DNA from: Desmodus rotundus
Lineage: Eukaryota; Chordata; Mammalia; Chiroptera; Phyllostomidae
NCBI RefSeq assembly: GCF_022682495.2
Contig: NC_071398.1
Span: 31,561,426 to 31,625,425, forward strand
Direction of reading: 5' to 3'
DNA length: 64,000 nt
Part shown: in pieces, positions 36,795 through 47,280 of the stretch
How the letters are laid out: the number at the start of each line of letters is the position of its first letter
Position numbering within the stretch: position 1 is the stretch's first letter
Made by a program: the position numbers and the translations under genes
The notes under the pieces: model-generated
Seen by the model: the letters and a program-made list of their open reading frames with translations, nothing else
Database searches by the model: none
What the model was told of the DNA's origin: nothing

Positions 36795-37576
36795 CCGATA
36801 TGTGGCCACTCTGCCCCCTTCCTCTTGTCAGATGCCCACTTCCTCCCAGGTACCTGCCCATGAGGCTCCCCTGTAGTCACTGCCTGTTCAGTTCCAGGGA
36901 CAGCCAAGTGAGTGGTGGCCCCAGACCCAGGGGTTGGCTAGCTGGGTATGAATGAACCAGGGCCTGTCCCAGAGGGAGACAGACCATTGCAGCCGAGTCC
37001 TAGGGACTAGGCCCTTTCCTGGACAGGCGTGGAGACCCACACCCAGGCCCTGGGAGAACACTGCAAGGCCTCGTCCACCTGTCCAATCCCTCTGGGCCTC
37101 ACCCTGAGTTCTCACTAGGCATGCAGTGGCCTTTCGCTGTGGCTATGGGGGCTGTGGTGGGCAGGAGGGTAGTCTCGTTTTAAGGCCCTTTATTTTCTCC
37201 TGTGTCCCTTTCTACTGAACCAAGGTGGGCACTGAGGGCCACAGTTTCCCAAGCAAGAGACGGCAAACCTGGAATTTGAACCAGAGTCTCCTCCAAGTTT
37301 CAGGCATCCATATCTTCTGGTCCCAATGACTGAGATGTGGGACCCAGGCAAGCTCTGCTTTGCTGAGCGGCCATGCCAGTTGCCCCAGGCTGTGTCCTCT
37401 CAGCAGTGGTCACAGCTGAGAGCCTGTGGGAGAGACTTTGAGCCAGGAGTCAACCCACTCAGTGCTCCTGCAGACCCTGAGGAGGCTCTCGGAGCAAGGG
37501 CTCCCCACACAGGGACCCCAGGCCCCCGTCTGTTACCCATCCCTCAGAAACCTCAGTGCCTCATCTGTCAAGTGGG
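36795..37576. other. Unique non-coding DNA
   Basis: Nothing recognised. Confidence 0.45.
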
Positions 37577-37589
37577 CATCCTGGTGTTT

Positions 37590-37812
37590 GTAAAGATTTT
37601 ATTTATATATTTTAGAGAGAGGAGAAGAAAGGGAGAAAAAGAGGGAGAGAAATATTGATGTGAGAGAGAAATGTTGATTGGTTGCTTCTCATACACGCCT
37701 CCAACCAGGGACCTGGCCTGCAACCCTGACATGTGCCCTGACCGGGAATCAAACTGGAGACCATTCGGTTTGCGGGATGATGCTCAACCCACTGAGTTAC
37801 AGCAGTCAGGGC
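37590..37812 (-). mobile_element. VES-type bat SINE with target-site duplication
   Basis: Full tail-middle-head structure on the minus strand. A 13-base duplication with one mismatch flanks it (37577-37589 and 37813-37825, catc[c/t]tggtgttt). The head carries A-box-like and B-box-like tRNA promoter segments. A nearby second copy in the same direction begins at 37895. Confidence 0.92.
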
Positions 37813-37894
37813 CATCTTGGTGTTTTTTATTAAGAACTGCCCAGACCTGTGAATTTCAAGCTTTTTTGAGAATAATCTATAGTGAAAAATACAT

Positions 37895-38103
37895 CTTTAA
37901 AAAAGATTGTATTTATTTATTTTTAGAGAGAGGGGAAAGGAGGGAGAAACAGGAGAGAAACATCAATGTGTGATTGCCTCTCACATGCCCTCTACTGGGG
38001 GCCTGACCTGCAACCCAGGCAAGTGCCTTGACTGGGAATCGAACCAGCAACCCTTTGGTTTGTAGGCCGGTGCTCAATCCACTGAGCCACACCAGCCAGG
38101 GTG
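37895..38103 (-). mobile_element. VES-type bat SINE with target-site duplication
   Basis: Complete element. Flanking repeats ATAGTGAAAAATACAT (37879-37894) and ATAGTGAGAAATACAT (38104-38119) differ at one position. The head end reads 'gagccacaccagccaggg', the most typical bat SINE terminus in this window. Confidence 0.95.
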
Positions 38104-38209
38104 ATAGTGAGAAATACATTTTATATCCTGCTTGATATTTACATGCTCATGTGTGTTGCATAAATAACACGTTGCTTATATGTGTGGATGTATATGTAGA
38201 CATAAAATT

Positions 38210-38252
38210 TGTATGTGTAGTGTGTGTGTGTGTGTGTGTGTATACACACACA
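38210..38252. repeat. (TG)n microsatellite ending in a 20-bp palindrome
   Basis: A TG run turns into CA through a TATA centre, making a perfect 20-base palindrome at 38233-38252. Such a sequence can extrude a cruciform or adopt Z-DNA. The second copy of the 102-bp duplication starts at the very next base. Confidence 0.9.
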
Positions 38253-38354
38253 ACGAAGGCCGTGGGGTGGGGGAGGCATGGAGAGAAGGGGCTGGAATCT
38301 GGATATGGCTGGGGGAAGAATGACAGGACAGCCTGTAGATGAGAACACTGAGGC
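38253..38354 (+). repeat. 102-bp direct duplication, copy 2
   Basis: Same length and order as 36693-36794, with nine substitutions and no gap. It is flanked on both sides by purine/pyrimidine-alternating CA/TA sequence, so it appears to be an insert into a dinucleotide repeat. Five of the nine differences are G in copy 1 and A in copy 2. Confidence 0.9.
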
Positions 38355-38689
38355 ACAAACATATACACATGTATGTTTATGTTGAAAAAGTTGTGTAAGA
38401 TAACACTATCGTTACCCTTCTGAGAGTGGTGATGCTTCTATTTTATGTAGCTTAGCATTTCCTTAACCTTTTCATTGTTAAAAAACACACCTTTGCATCA
38501 CAGTGGCTGGTGGCCTCCAGTGGCTCTGTTGCCTTCCCCCCATAACCTTTCTCCTGACTTCCATGAGGCTCACACCCCTGCTTTGCTTCACTGTTTAGCC
38601 ATTCCTCTGTTTCTTCCTAAATGCAGAGTGTAGTCTTCTCAGTGTGTGACTAGGATCACGAGAACTTTGCTTCCTGTACCGTGGTGATG

Positions 38690-38880
38690 AGTGTAGCTGC
38701 TGTGTGTGCACGGTCGTCCCACCTGACATTGCTTTATCAGGAGTGGCCTCTCTCTCTCCGTCCCTTGGGCTGTTCTGGGTTTGCACTGTTACAAGCACGT
38801 TCACTGATGTTCTTGCATCTCCTGGTGCAGGGGTGACCTGCTGGGTCCTAGGTTTGTGCTTCCCAGCTTTCATATTTTCC
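38690..38880 (-). mobile_element. Possible ancient L1M fragment (antisense)
   Basis: The run 'gttcttgcatctcctggtgc' followed by 'gacctgctgggtcctaggtt' resembles the reversed ORF2 end of L1M. It is weak and diverged. Confidence 0.4.
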
Positions 38881-38927
38881 ATTTTATTCTACAGGATTTC
38901 GCTATAAAAATGCTGATCATAAAACAT

Positions 38928-39155
38928 ATGCTGAGGGAAAGAAGCCGTTCACAGAAGGCCACATGTATTTGATTCCGTCTATATGAAATGTCCAGAAGAG
39001 GCAAATCCACAGAGACAGAAAGTGGATTGTGGTTGTAGGGGCCGGGAGTTTGGGGAAAATGGGGAGTGGCTGCCATTGGTCCAGAGTTTCCTTTTGGGAG
39101 AATGGAAATGCTCTGGAGCTCGGTGAAACCGCTCTGGGTGTGATGTTGAAACATC
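38928..39155 (+). mobile_element. Ancient L1M 3' end
   Basis: Follows L1M sense 3' landmarks: 'aaggccacatgtatttgatt', 'tatatgaaatgtccagaaga', 'gcaaatccacagagacagaa' and 'gagaatggaaatgctctgga'. Confidence 0.7.
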
Positions 39156-39352
39156 TATGAACAGCTGCTGTGCTCCCCACTCTGAGGACCCTGGGACCCC
39201 GACCCTGTCTTGGCTACCCCCACCCCTCCCACCAAGGCTCCCAAGACCACCCCCCCCACCATCCAGCAACTAAAGGGGTGATGCCAGGCCAGGGTGGGGT
39301 GTGCTCTGGGACCCTGCTCCAGCCCCACATGATGGCCAAGCCTGCTCAGATG

Positions 39353-39808
39353 CTATGTGTAGGAGTGCCCCGGGGCTCTGAAACAAAGTCCCACACACGG
39401 GGAGACTTCAAGCACAGGAATGTGCTCTTCCACAGCTCTGGAGGCCAGAAGTCTGAGATCAAGGTGTCAGCAGGGCTGGCTCCTTCTGAGTCTGTGAGGA
39501 GAACCTGTCCAGGCCTCTTCCAGCTCCTGCTGGTCTGTTGGCAGCCTTTGATGTTCCTTGCTAGTAGAAGCATCACTCCTCTTTGCCTCCATATTCACAG
39601 GGTGTCCTCCCTGTGTGTGTCTGTCTGTGTCCAAATTTCCCAGTCATATAAGGAAACCAGCCATGTTGGCTTAGATCCACACTAGTGATCTCATTTTAAC
39701 TAATTACACCTGCAATGACCCTATTTCCAAAGAAGGCCACATTCTGAGGTCCTGGGGGTCAGGCCCACAACATAAATTTTGGGGAAACTCAGTTCAATCC
39801 AGGACAGT
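39353..39808 (-). mobile_element. MLT1-like MaLR LTR (antisense)
   Basis: Reading the plus strand, the reversed LTR landmarks appear in order: 'agctctggaggccagaagtc', 'ggtgtcagcagggctggctc', 'cctccatattcacagggtgt', 'ctaattacacctgcaatgac' and 'cctatttccaaagaaggcca'. It is nearly complete and solitary. Confidence 0.75.
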
Positions 39809-40060
39809 TAAATACCCTGAATTTCACCCCTGTGCCAACCCTGGGTTCCCAGAGAATTGGTGCAATGTGGGGCCAGGGTAAGGTTTAAACTGGCAAGATG
39901 GGCTTGGGCTCCTGGGGAGGGGCTGTAGCGAGTCAGTGTGGACACAGCGCAATAACCTGCTGCAGCCCAGGCACTGCTCTGTTGGCCTCCAGCCTTGTAG
40001 CCTTTCACATTAGTCTCACCCAACAGCCTTGGACGAACCCTTAAGCAGCCAGTCACACCC
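39809..40060. other. Unique non-coding DNA
   Basis: Nothing recognised. Confidence 0.45.
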
Positions 40061-40322
40061 CATTGGGCCAATAATACAGGTTTTGAGACTGAGTCAAAAG
40101 CAGCATTGATTGAAAATGCCTTACTGCTGCTCCTGAGGGGTTACTGATTGGGGCTGCAGACCCCCTGCCCAGCCGCCCAGTCATGGGGCCTGGTGGATCC
40201 CAGTGCAGAAAAACCTCCTGCTGGAGCTTGGGAAAGGCTGCTGCAGAGATCGTCCCCTGGGCCAATTGAGAGTGAATTATTTCTTCATTACTGAGGGCAC
40301 TTGCATTCAATTTAAGGACCAA
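40061..40322. promoter_or_regulatory. Candidate regulatory element with CCAAT and AP-1 motifs
   Basis: Five CCAAT or ATTGG pentamers occur in about 260 bases: an inverted pair at 40062-40072, then 'ctgattgggg' near 40147, 'gccaattg' near 40261 and 'accaattt' near 40318. An exact AP-1 consensus TGAGTCA lies at 40090-40096. Motif density is the only evidence. No gene start or CpG island is nearby. Confidence 0.3.
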
Positions 40323-40894
40323 TTTCTAAGGCCTTCTGGGTCTGTGATAGGGCTGCTGCCAGGGTAGGCCAGGACTTAAGAGAGTGTCAGGGTCTCTCTC
40401 CTGCCTCAGGCTGCCCAAGGTTCCCACCATGGTCGGCCAGAGCGTACAGGTAAATGGGCTGCTGTGGAATTGACCTCTAGCCTTTGTTTATGCCATTTCA
40501 CCCACCTGGACAATGCCATCCACCGCCTGATTGTAAGGTAGAGGCAGGCTGGCTCCTCAGAGCTTTGCCCCTTGTACGAGCAAACATGAACTCTGCTAGT
40601 GTTTTCTAAGGAAGGCTTTAGGAGAAGTGGAGGACTACATCGACAACCACTGCAGGTGACCCTGGGCCTGTGGCTGACCCCACCCGCTCTGCACATTCTC
40701 TCCGCTGATGAGCATGTCCCTCATGGGCAGCCTGCCTGGTAGAGGTAATGAGGTTCTGGTTACCAGGCTCTTTTTGGGCATGGCTGCCGTGTTGTCTCCA
40801 TTAAGACTGGGCACAAAAACAGCACAAGGTGCCCAGGCCCCTGAGGGCACTCGTCTGCTTCTCTGCCCTTGTCTCCCAATGCTCAGATTAGAAC
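40323..40894. other. Unique non-coding DNA
   Basis: Nothing recognised. Confidence 0.45.
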
Positions 40895-42055
40895 CTACCC
40901 CCTACCCCCCATACACCAAAAGTTCTGGAACTATTATCAATCCAGCATAAAATAAAAATAATAAAACAATTAAAAAAAGTTAGGAGGCAGGCCAAAGGCA
41001 AGAAAAAGTACAGTCTGAAGGGACCAAGCAGGCACCAGACCAGACTCAAACGTGGCACAGATGCTGCAGCTCTCATCGCACACAGGGGATTTAAGATGAC
41101 TGTAATTAATGTGCTCAGGGCACTAATGGAGAAAGTGGACAACATGCAAGAACAGACAGGTAATGTGAGCAGAAACATTCAAACTCTAAAAAAAAGAAAA
41201 GAAAAGAAAAATGCTAGAAATCAACACCATAACAGAAACGCAGAATGCCTTCAACAGGCTCGTTAGTAGATTCAACAGAGCTGAGAACAATCAATGAACT
41301 TGAAGGTAGGGGAACAGAAAATTCTTAAACTAAAACAAAAAGAAACAATGAAAACATCCAAGAAACATGGGACAACATCCAAAGGTGTAGTATACACATA
41401 AGTGGAGTCCCAGAGGAAAAGCAAGAGAAAACAGAAATATTTGAAGTATTAATGATGAAGAACTTTCCAAAATTGATGACAAACACCAAACCACAGATCT
41501 TGGAAGCTCAGAGAGCACCACTCAGGATAAAAACAACACAGCAACAACAATGTAACACACAGCTAGGAATATTATATTCAAACTGCAAAAAACCAAAGGC
41601 AGAAAGAGTCTTGAAAGAAGCCAGAGGGGTAATCCCCCCTGTGGAAGAACAATGGTGTGAAGTGTGAATTTCTTGTCAGGAGCCACACAAGCAAGAGGAG
41701 AGTGAAGTGAAATATTTCAAGTGTTTAGTGAAGAAAATCCCCAACCTAGAAGTCAGTGAAATTATTCTTCAAGGTGAATGAAAAATAAAGACATTTTAGA
41801 CAGACAAAAACTGAGGGAATTCATCACCAGAAATGTTAAAATAAGTGCTCAGACAGAAAGAAAATTATATAGGTCAGGAACTTGGGTCTACAGAAAGAAA
41901 AAAAAAACAGAAGAAAAGAAAAAAAAAAGCATTTGTTCCAAAGAAGGAACAAATGAAGGTAAAATAAAATCTTTCATTTTTAAAATTCTTTATTTATTAA
42001 CTTTAAGTAAAAGGCAAAAGATTTATTTTCCCTGAAGGGAAACCAGAATATATAT
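40895..42055 (+). mobile_element. Ancient HAL1/L1M ORF1-type LINE fragment
   Basis: A-rich sense sequence carries broken ORF1 text, for example KVDNMQEQ near 41131 and FPKLMTNTKPQI near 41464. A terminal section follows, with 'gaattcatcaccagaaatgt' and 'taggtcaggaacttgggtct' as landmarks. ORF2 is absent and multiple stops are present. It is much older than the copy at 3412. Two SINEs interrupt the sequence to its right, and related 3' text resumes at 42478. Confidence 0.75.
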
Positions 42056-42243
42056 ATTTGTATTAATTTTTAGGGAGAGAAAAAGGTGGGAGAGAGAGAG
42101 AGAACATTGATTTGTTGTTCCACTTATTTATGCATTCATTGGTTGATTCTTGTGTGTGCCCTGACCAGGGATCAAACTGGTAAGACCAGTAACCTTAATG
42201 TATTGGGATGATGTTCTAACCAACTGAGCTACCCAGCAGGGCC
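42056..42243 (-). mobile_element. Old VES-type bat SINE
   Basis: Tail, GA-rich middle and tRNA-like head are all present but strongly diverged ('gaccagggatcaaactgg', then 'ctaaccaactgagctaccca'). It is the oldest-looking SINE copy in the window. Confidence 0.75.
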
Positions 42244-42262
42244 TTCTCATTCTTTTTTAAAA

Positions 42263-42477
42263 GTTTTTTTTTTTTTTAAGATTTTATTTATTATCTTTAG
42301 AGAGGGGAAGGAAGGGAGAAAGAGAGGGAGAGAAACCTCAATGTGTGGTTGCCTTTCCTGCGCCCCCTACTGGGGACCTGGCCCACAACCCAGGCATGTG
42401 CCCTGACTGGGGATCGAATTGGTGACCCTGTGGTTCACAGGCCAGCACTCAATCCACTGAGCCACACCAGCCAGGGC
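42263..42477 (-). mobile_element. VES-type bat SINE
   Basis: Complete copy with a long T run (its A tail on the other strand), GA-rich middle and a well-preserved head ending 'gagccacaccagccagggct'. It sits 19 bases from an older SINE of the same orientation. Confidence 0.92.
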
Positions 42478-42835
42478 TATTTTTCTCTTTCTTAATGGAT
42501 CTATAAGAACCGTGTAAAGCAATAATACTAATAATGTATTGGGTGATATTACTGATCAGTGAAGTGAATGACAGCAATGTCACAGGGAAGAGAGAGAGAA
42601 ATTTGAAATGCACTATATGAGGTAACTGTAATACACAGGAAGCCATATAATGTTATTTGAAGGTGGTTAAGTGAGTTTAAAATGTATATGGTAAATTGTA
42701 GAACTACCAATATTTTCTTAAAAAATAGAATTTACATGCTAAGAGAGAAGATAAAATGAATCATATAAAATACTCAATTACAACCAGAGAAGGCAGGAAA
42801 AGATGAAGAAGAAGGGGATTACTCTTTAAAGGAAA
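42478..42835 (+). mobile_element. Ancient HAL1 3' region
   Basis: Sense continuation after the SINE pair: 'agcaataatactaataatgt', 'tacatgaggtaactgta'-like text, 'gttatttgaaggtggttaag' and 'aaatactcaattacaaccag' follow the 3' part of HAL1. Confidence 0.65.
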
Positions 42836-43565
42836 AAATAGAGTCCAGTCTCTATAAGGCACCATTCCCAATACTCAAAATACTATAACAAAATAACTAG
42901 ACTTGTGAAGAAACAGCAAAATTTAACCCAGAGTCTATGGAAAAATCAGTTAGTAGCAGTAGGCATGCATGTGACCCAGATATTAGACTTAGTATATGAG
43001 GACTTCAAAGCAGCTATAACAAATGTGTTAAAAATGCTTTAAAAAAAAAAAAGATGTTCATAATGAGGGAACAATGGGATTTCCCAGCAGAAAAATAAAA
43101 ACTAAAAAAGAAACACATAGAAATTTTAGAACTAAAAAGTACATATCTGAAATTAAAAAATTCACCAGATGGAATTAATATCAATTACAAATCATAGAAG
43201 AAAGTGTTCGTGAATTTGAAGACAGAGCAACAGAAATAATCTCCTTTAAAGGATAGTGATTTTAAAGAAACATTGAAAAAAAAAAAACCCCGAGTCTAGT
43301 GATTTGTAGATCAATATAAAACTCTAATATATTTACATTTGGAATCTTAGAATGGAAGGAGATAGAAATTGGGCATAAAATATTTAAATAAATAACAGCC
43401 AAAACTTTCCTGAATTTAGTGAAAAGCATCAATTTCCAGACCCAAGAAGTTCAGCGAACCTCAGACAGAATAAATAGAGAGGAAACCAGACATAGGCACG
43501 TCATAGTCAAACTGTTGAAAGCTAAAGAAAATCATGAAAATAGCCAAAGAGAAAGGATGCATGAC
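42836..43565 (+). mobile_element. Second ancient L1M/HAL1 ORF1-type fragment
   Basis: ORF1-type text restarts: 'gaggacttcaaagcagctat' near 43000, 'cagacccaagaagttcagcg' near 43438 and 'gtcatagtcaaactgttgaa' near 43500. Because ORF1 order begins again, this is a separate insertion of a related subfamily, also sense. Confidence 0.65.
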
Positions 43566-43569
43566 AGAC

Positions 43570-45236
43570 AGGGGGACACAGTCTCAGACTCAGTCCCCAT
43601 TCCCATATGTCCATCCTCATGCCTCGTCCTAGACCCCAATTTCCAATCTCTCTCCTTCAAGGCCCATTACCAGGCCAAGCCATTGTCCACTGCCCATGCT
43701 TTTATGCTTAACCTTACCCTGAGCCAGTCCCCTCTCCACCCAAAGTGGATGACTAAGTGTACCATTCAGAGCCCTGACCTTGGAGGATTCTGCTCACCAC
43801 TCTCTTCGAAGGTGACACCCTAGTGGGAATGTAGAGCAGCAACTTGCCACTGTCACCTCACAGCAACACTCAGGAATGACCCACCTGAGAACCTCCCCTG
43901 TCAGGTGATCATACAGCCCCCATGTAGCAATAGATGTACACTGAGAGAGGGGTGCCGGTGGGTGAGGTAGGGGCCTGCTTCCTCATGCAGCTGTCTGCAC
44001 CCACCCATCCTGCCTGGACCACTTCCTTCAGATGATGGATGGCTGCTGGCCTTAGGATTTGGGGGGCTGACACAACCTTGCTCATGATGGGAAGCTCTGG
44101 CTGCACTGTCACTTGCTATATCTGGTCAGTTGTTTGGTCTTTTCAAGACCTGGCAGCATGCAGGAGCTTCCTTTTGAGTAGGGATATAGTTTTCTGTTGC
44201 AGAGGGTATGCTCTTCTCTAGAACCCTTGGCATCTGCATTTCAGTTCTCCTGTTGGAATTTTTCCATGGACACCACACAATGTCTTTTCTCACCACAGAT
44301 GCCCCTGGGCTGTAGGACACACCAGACCAGATGGTCAGTGGCAGGACTGCTTATACCACAGCCTGGGCCTGCTGCTGAGCCCTTCCCCGCCTGGTCCCCT
44401 CACAACTGGCAGCATTTATGCCCCTGGAACATGATCCCAGCACTGAAGCACTATTCTCTTGTACACTGCCTCCATACCTCCTGGGCCTGACCAAGCTTGT
44501 TTCTTAGAGGTGGGATGTGAAAGCTGAAATTGTTCTTCACTCTGGAGGAGACATTCTGGCACACCCCAGACAATGTGGTCCTTGCATTTTTTCACTGATA
44601 TGGCACACCCTTGAATCTTTGCATGATTTATCTCCATGCTCTGATGTGCATGAATCTCACCCAGGCCTCCAGTGTGCTTCTTGCTCATCTGGTCCAGTTA
44701 ACCTGGTGTCGTTGCTCTGTGGACCACTGTGATGTTCTGCTGGGTATCAAGGTGAAGTGGACAGTGGGCTGGAGATCTAGCATGGTGCTGGGGCAGACCT
44801 GAAATGCGTGCTGTTGTCCACACCTGCAGACCTCTTTCCTGATGGAATGAGAAGGACCCTTGTTTGCTAGGTGAGCGGCCGCTTACCATGTTAGGTGGGA
44901 GCTGCACTGATGTCACCCAGCAAAGATGCCATGGCTGGCACATTTTCTACAACTAGGGCCACTTGCTTAAATGCGTGCAGTCCACTGTTATCTGCTATTG
45001 ATGATCTGGCATTTGTAGGGACCAGACTAGAGGGTTAAATGGGGGTAAGACAGGGCTACCAACTTGGGGGACCTGCCTGGTCTTCTGGAAGACTGAGTAT
45101 CTGGCTGCATCCAACCAGGTATCTTCATCTATGTAGGACACACCATGCTGTGCCACACCTGAGCATCTCCCCCATCCAGAAATGGTCTTCCTGTGCATCT
45201 GTCTCCTCCCCCCCAAGTCTGAGCAATTATGAGTAA
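43570..45236 (-). mobile_element. Decayed endogenous retrovirus pol (antisense)
   Basis: Five minus-strand open pieces lie head to tail (45216-44995, 44943-44698, 44688-44416, 44320-44126, 44112-43909) in different frames, separated by stops. Their residue pattern resembles a retroviral polymerase, first the reverse transcriptase part and then the connection/RNase H part. A short landmark is ATENYIP near 44190. The region is riddled with frameshifts and stops, and neither LTRs nor gag/env were recognised, so it is a dead fossil. A gammaretrovirus-like (class I) origin is my best guess. The left boundary is uncertain. Confidence 0.6.
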
Positions 45237-45244
45237 CTAAGTCA

Positions 45245-45960
45245 ACAAAGGTTCATTGAGTACCTACTGTGTGTCAGGTGCTGTTCTAGGAAGTGGGGAC
45301 ACAGCATGAGCAAAATGGACACAAATCCCCATGATGGGAGACAGAAAATAAACAAAACAAGGAAGTGGGATCTATACTCTGCTAATGGGTGATGCACTCA
45401 CGGAGAAAATTGCAGCCAGGAAGAGAAGTGGGGTGTGGGAGTACAGCAGGTAGAGGGGGCAAGGCTGGGATGATTGCCCCTGGAGCGGATGTTAGAGCAA
45501 AGACATGAAGGTAAGGGAGGATGTGGACAAGGCAGAAGACACAAAGGACCTGGGGCAGGAGCTGGTTTGGTGTTCACCACTGCGGCCATTGTGGCTGGAG
45601 TGGGAGGTGTAGAAGGTGCAGTCAGAGGTCATGCAGAGCCACAGAGCCTTGCATGAGTGAGGGTGTCACCAGGGTGTAGCTATGGACTGGTCAAACTCGG
45701 ACAAGGGGAGCGAGCAGCCGTGGTAAGAATCCCACAAGAGCTGATGGTGGCCTGGACCCAGGGTTACCAGGGAGGAGGGAGGCTGATTCTGGGGCTGGTG
45801 AAGGTAGAGCTGACAGGTGATTGTGGGGAGTAGGAGGGGTGAGAAGGACACTAAGGTGTGTGGGAGGGCGGGCTACCCAGGTGAGATGGGCTGGTGGAGG
45901 AGGGTCGGGAGCTCATCGTGTGTTCAGTTGCAGACGCCTGCTGGTGAAATGGCCTGGCAG
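45245..45960 (+). repeat. Ancient mammalian repeat, family unassigned
   Basis: Starts with 'gagtacctactgtgtgtcag' and 'gtgctgttctaggaagtggg', then long purine-rich text including 'agcaaagacatgaaggtaag' and 'ggtagagctgacaggtgatt'. This order is familiar from a widespread old mammalian repeat, fragments of which also seem to lie at 12480, 12680 and 49640. It has no coding capacity. Confidence 0.5.
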
Positions 45961-46348
45961 CGGTGCTCAGGGACACTTTGGTCCTGTGTGTGAGTGAGGG
46001 AGTTGCCAGGGGGAAGGGAGAATCTAAGCCAAGCAGGAAGAAGGCGCAAATGAGAGGGAAGAGAGCCAGGGACCAACTCCTGCACTTTCCTAAGTTATGG
46101 GGCCAGTGGAGGGGCTGTGGGGAGAGCTGGAGAGCATGGTGTCCTGATGGCCAGGTGGCAAAGGTGTTGCCAGAGAGAAAGGAGGAAGTCCAGGGAATGC
46201 AGACAGGGGGCTCAGGAGAAGGGGCAGCCAGGCCTGGCAGGGTGCCCTCTCCAGCCTGCTGGCCTCTCGACCAGTGGCCCCAGCTGAGCTTGCCTGTGGT
46301 GGGCACCCCACCTGCAGAGCCTGAGCCCACCCCACAGCTCTCAATCCT
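45961..46348. other. Unique non-coding DNA
   Basis: Overlapping frames of 139 and 188 codons on opposite strands cover this stretch and neither has a domain. Confidence 0.45.
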
Positions 46349-46373
46349 TGGCACTAAAAATAGGTGCCACCTG
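46349..46373. promoter_or_regulatory. Candidate MEF2 site in a palindrome with adjacent E-box
   Basis: CTAAAAATAG at 46354-46363 is a perfect MEF2 consensus. It is framed by perfect 6-base inverted arms (TGGCAC at 46349-46354 and GTGCCA at 46364-46369), and CACCTG, an E-box, starts at 46368. MEF2 sites beside E-boxes are typical of muscle and neuronal enhancers. One site cluster alone is modest evidence. Confidence 0.4.
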
Positions 46374-47172
46374 GGAGAGTAGACAGGTGGGAAGCTGTGC
46401 CCCCTGGCCGCCGGCATCCTGGCTCACAGCTGGCCGGCCTGGCAGCTCTCTCAGCTGACAGCAGGCCAGGCAACCTGGGCTGGCTCTTTTGTGGCCTGGT
46501 GCATCCCAGCACATTCCTGGCAGAGGATGAGGCTGGCAACATGGTGTTCCAGCCCCAGGGGTGTCCTCAACCTCAACTATACTATCCACACCACAAGAAC
46601 CAGCAGTGGAGCATGAACCTTGATGCCAGGCCACCTGGTCTCACACAGGCCTCTCTGCTCACTGCACACTTCGGGCAGGTCCTGTATTCTGCCTGTACTT
46701 CTAGTTCCTCCAGGTAGTGCCTACTCTGTGGGGCTGTGTGAGAATCTAGGAGCTAAAATATGCCATGTGTGCAGCAAAGCCCGGGGCACGTAGAGCTCAT
46801 TATGTGTGGCGATTATCATTGTCCCCAACCCATCTGCACCTTCGTTCTCTCAGCTCTAGGGACAGCCCCTCTCCTGGGCTGCCTGTGTCCCTTCCTCACC
46901 TGGCCTCCCAGTCCCAGCTCAGAGTCTTTGGAGGCCTTTGATGTTGTCCCAAGTGGAGGGTGGCACATCTCTAATGACGTGCTTCCTGGTGGGGACCTCC
47001 TTTCCTTATCAAGTTCCCTGGCACCTTTGTGAAAGTGATAGTGTGGGTGCTGCCACCATCCCCCCCCACCCCGAGCCCTGGGTGTCCCTCATCACACCCC
47101 AGTGTCCATGCCCCATGTGCTAAGAAGGATGGTCCACAGCCTGGGCCTGGGCTACCTTGCCCACTGGATGAG
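46374..47172. other. Unique non-coding DNA
   Basis: Nothing recognised. Confidence 0.45.
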
Positions 47173-47280
47173 TGTCCTGGGGCTGCTGCAACAAAGGACC
47201 ATACAGGGCAGCTTGAAATGTCTTCTCTCATAGCTCTGGAGCCAGTAGGTGTCTGGGTGGACCACATGAGTGGCTGTGGG
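47173..47280 (-). mobile_element. MLT1-like LTR end (antisense)
   Basis: 'tgtcctggggctgctgcaac' followed by 'aaaggaccatacagggcagc' and 'ctctcatagctctggagcca' is the reversed terminal part of a MaLR LTR. The rest is missing. Confidence 0.6.

Noticed and set aside
45851..46417. 188-codon minus-strand open frame
   Set aside because: Pro/Ser-rich text from purine-rich plus-strand DNA that includes part of an old repeat. No domain.
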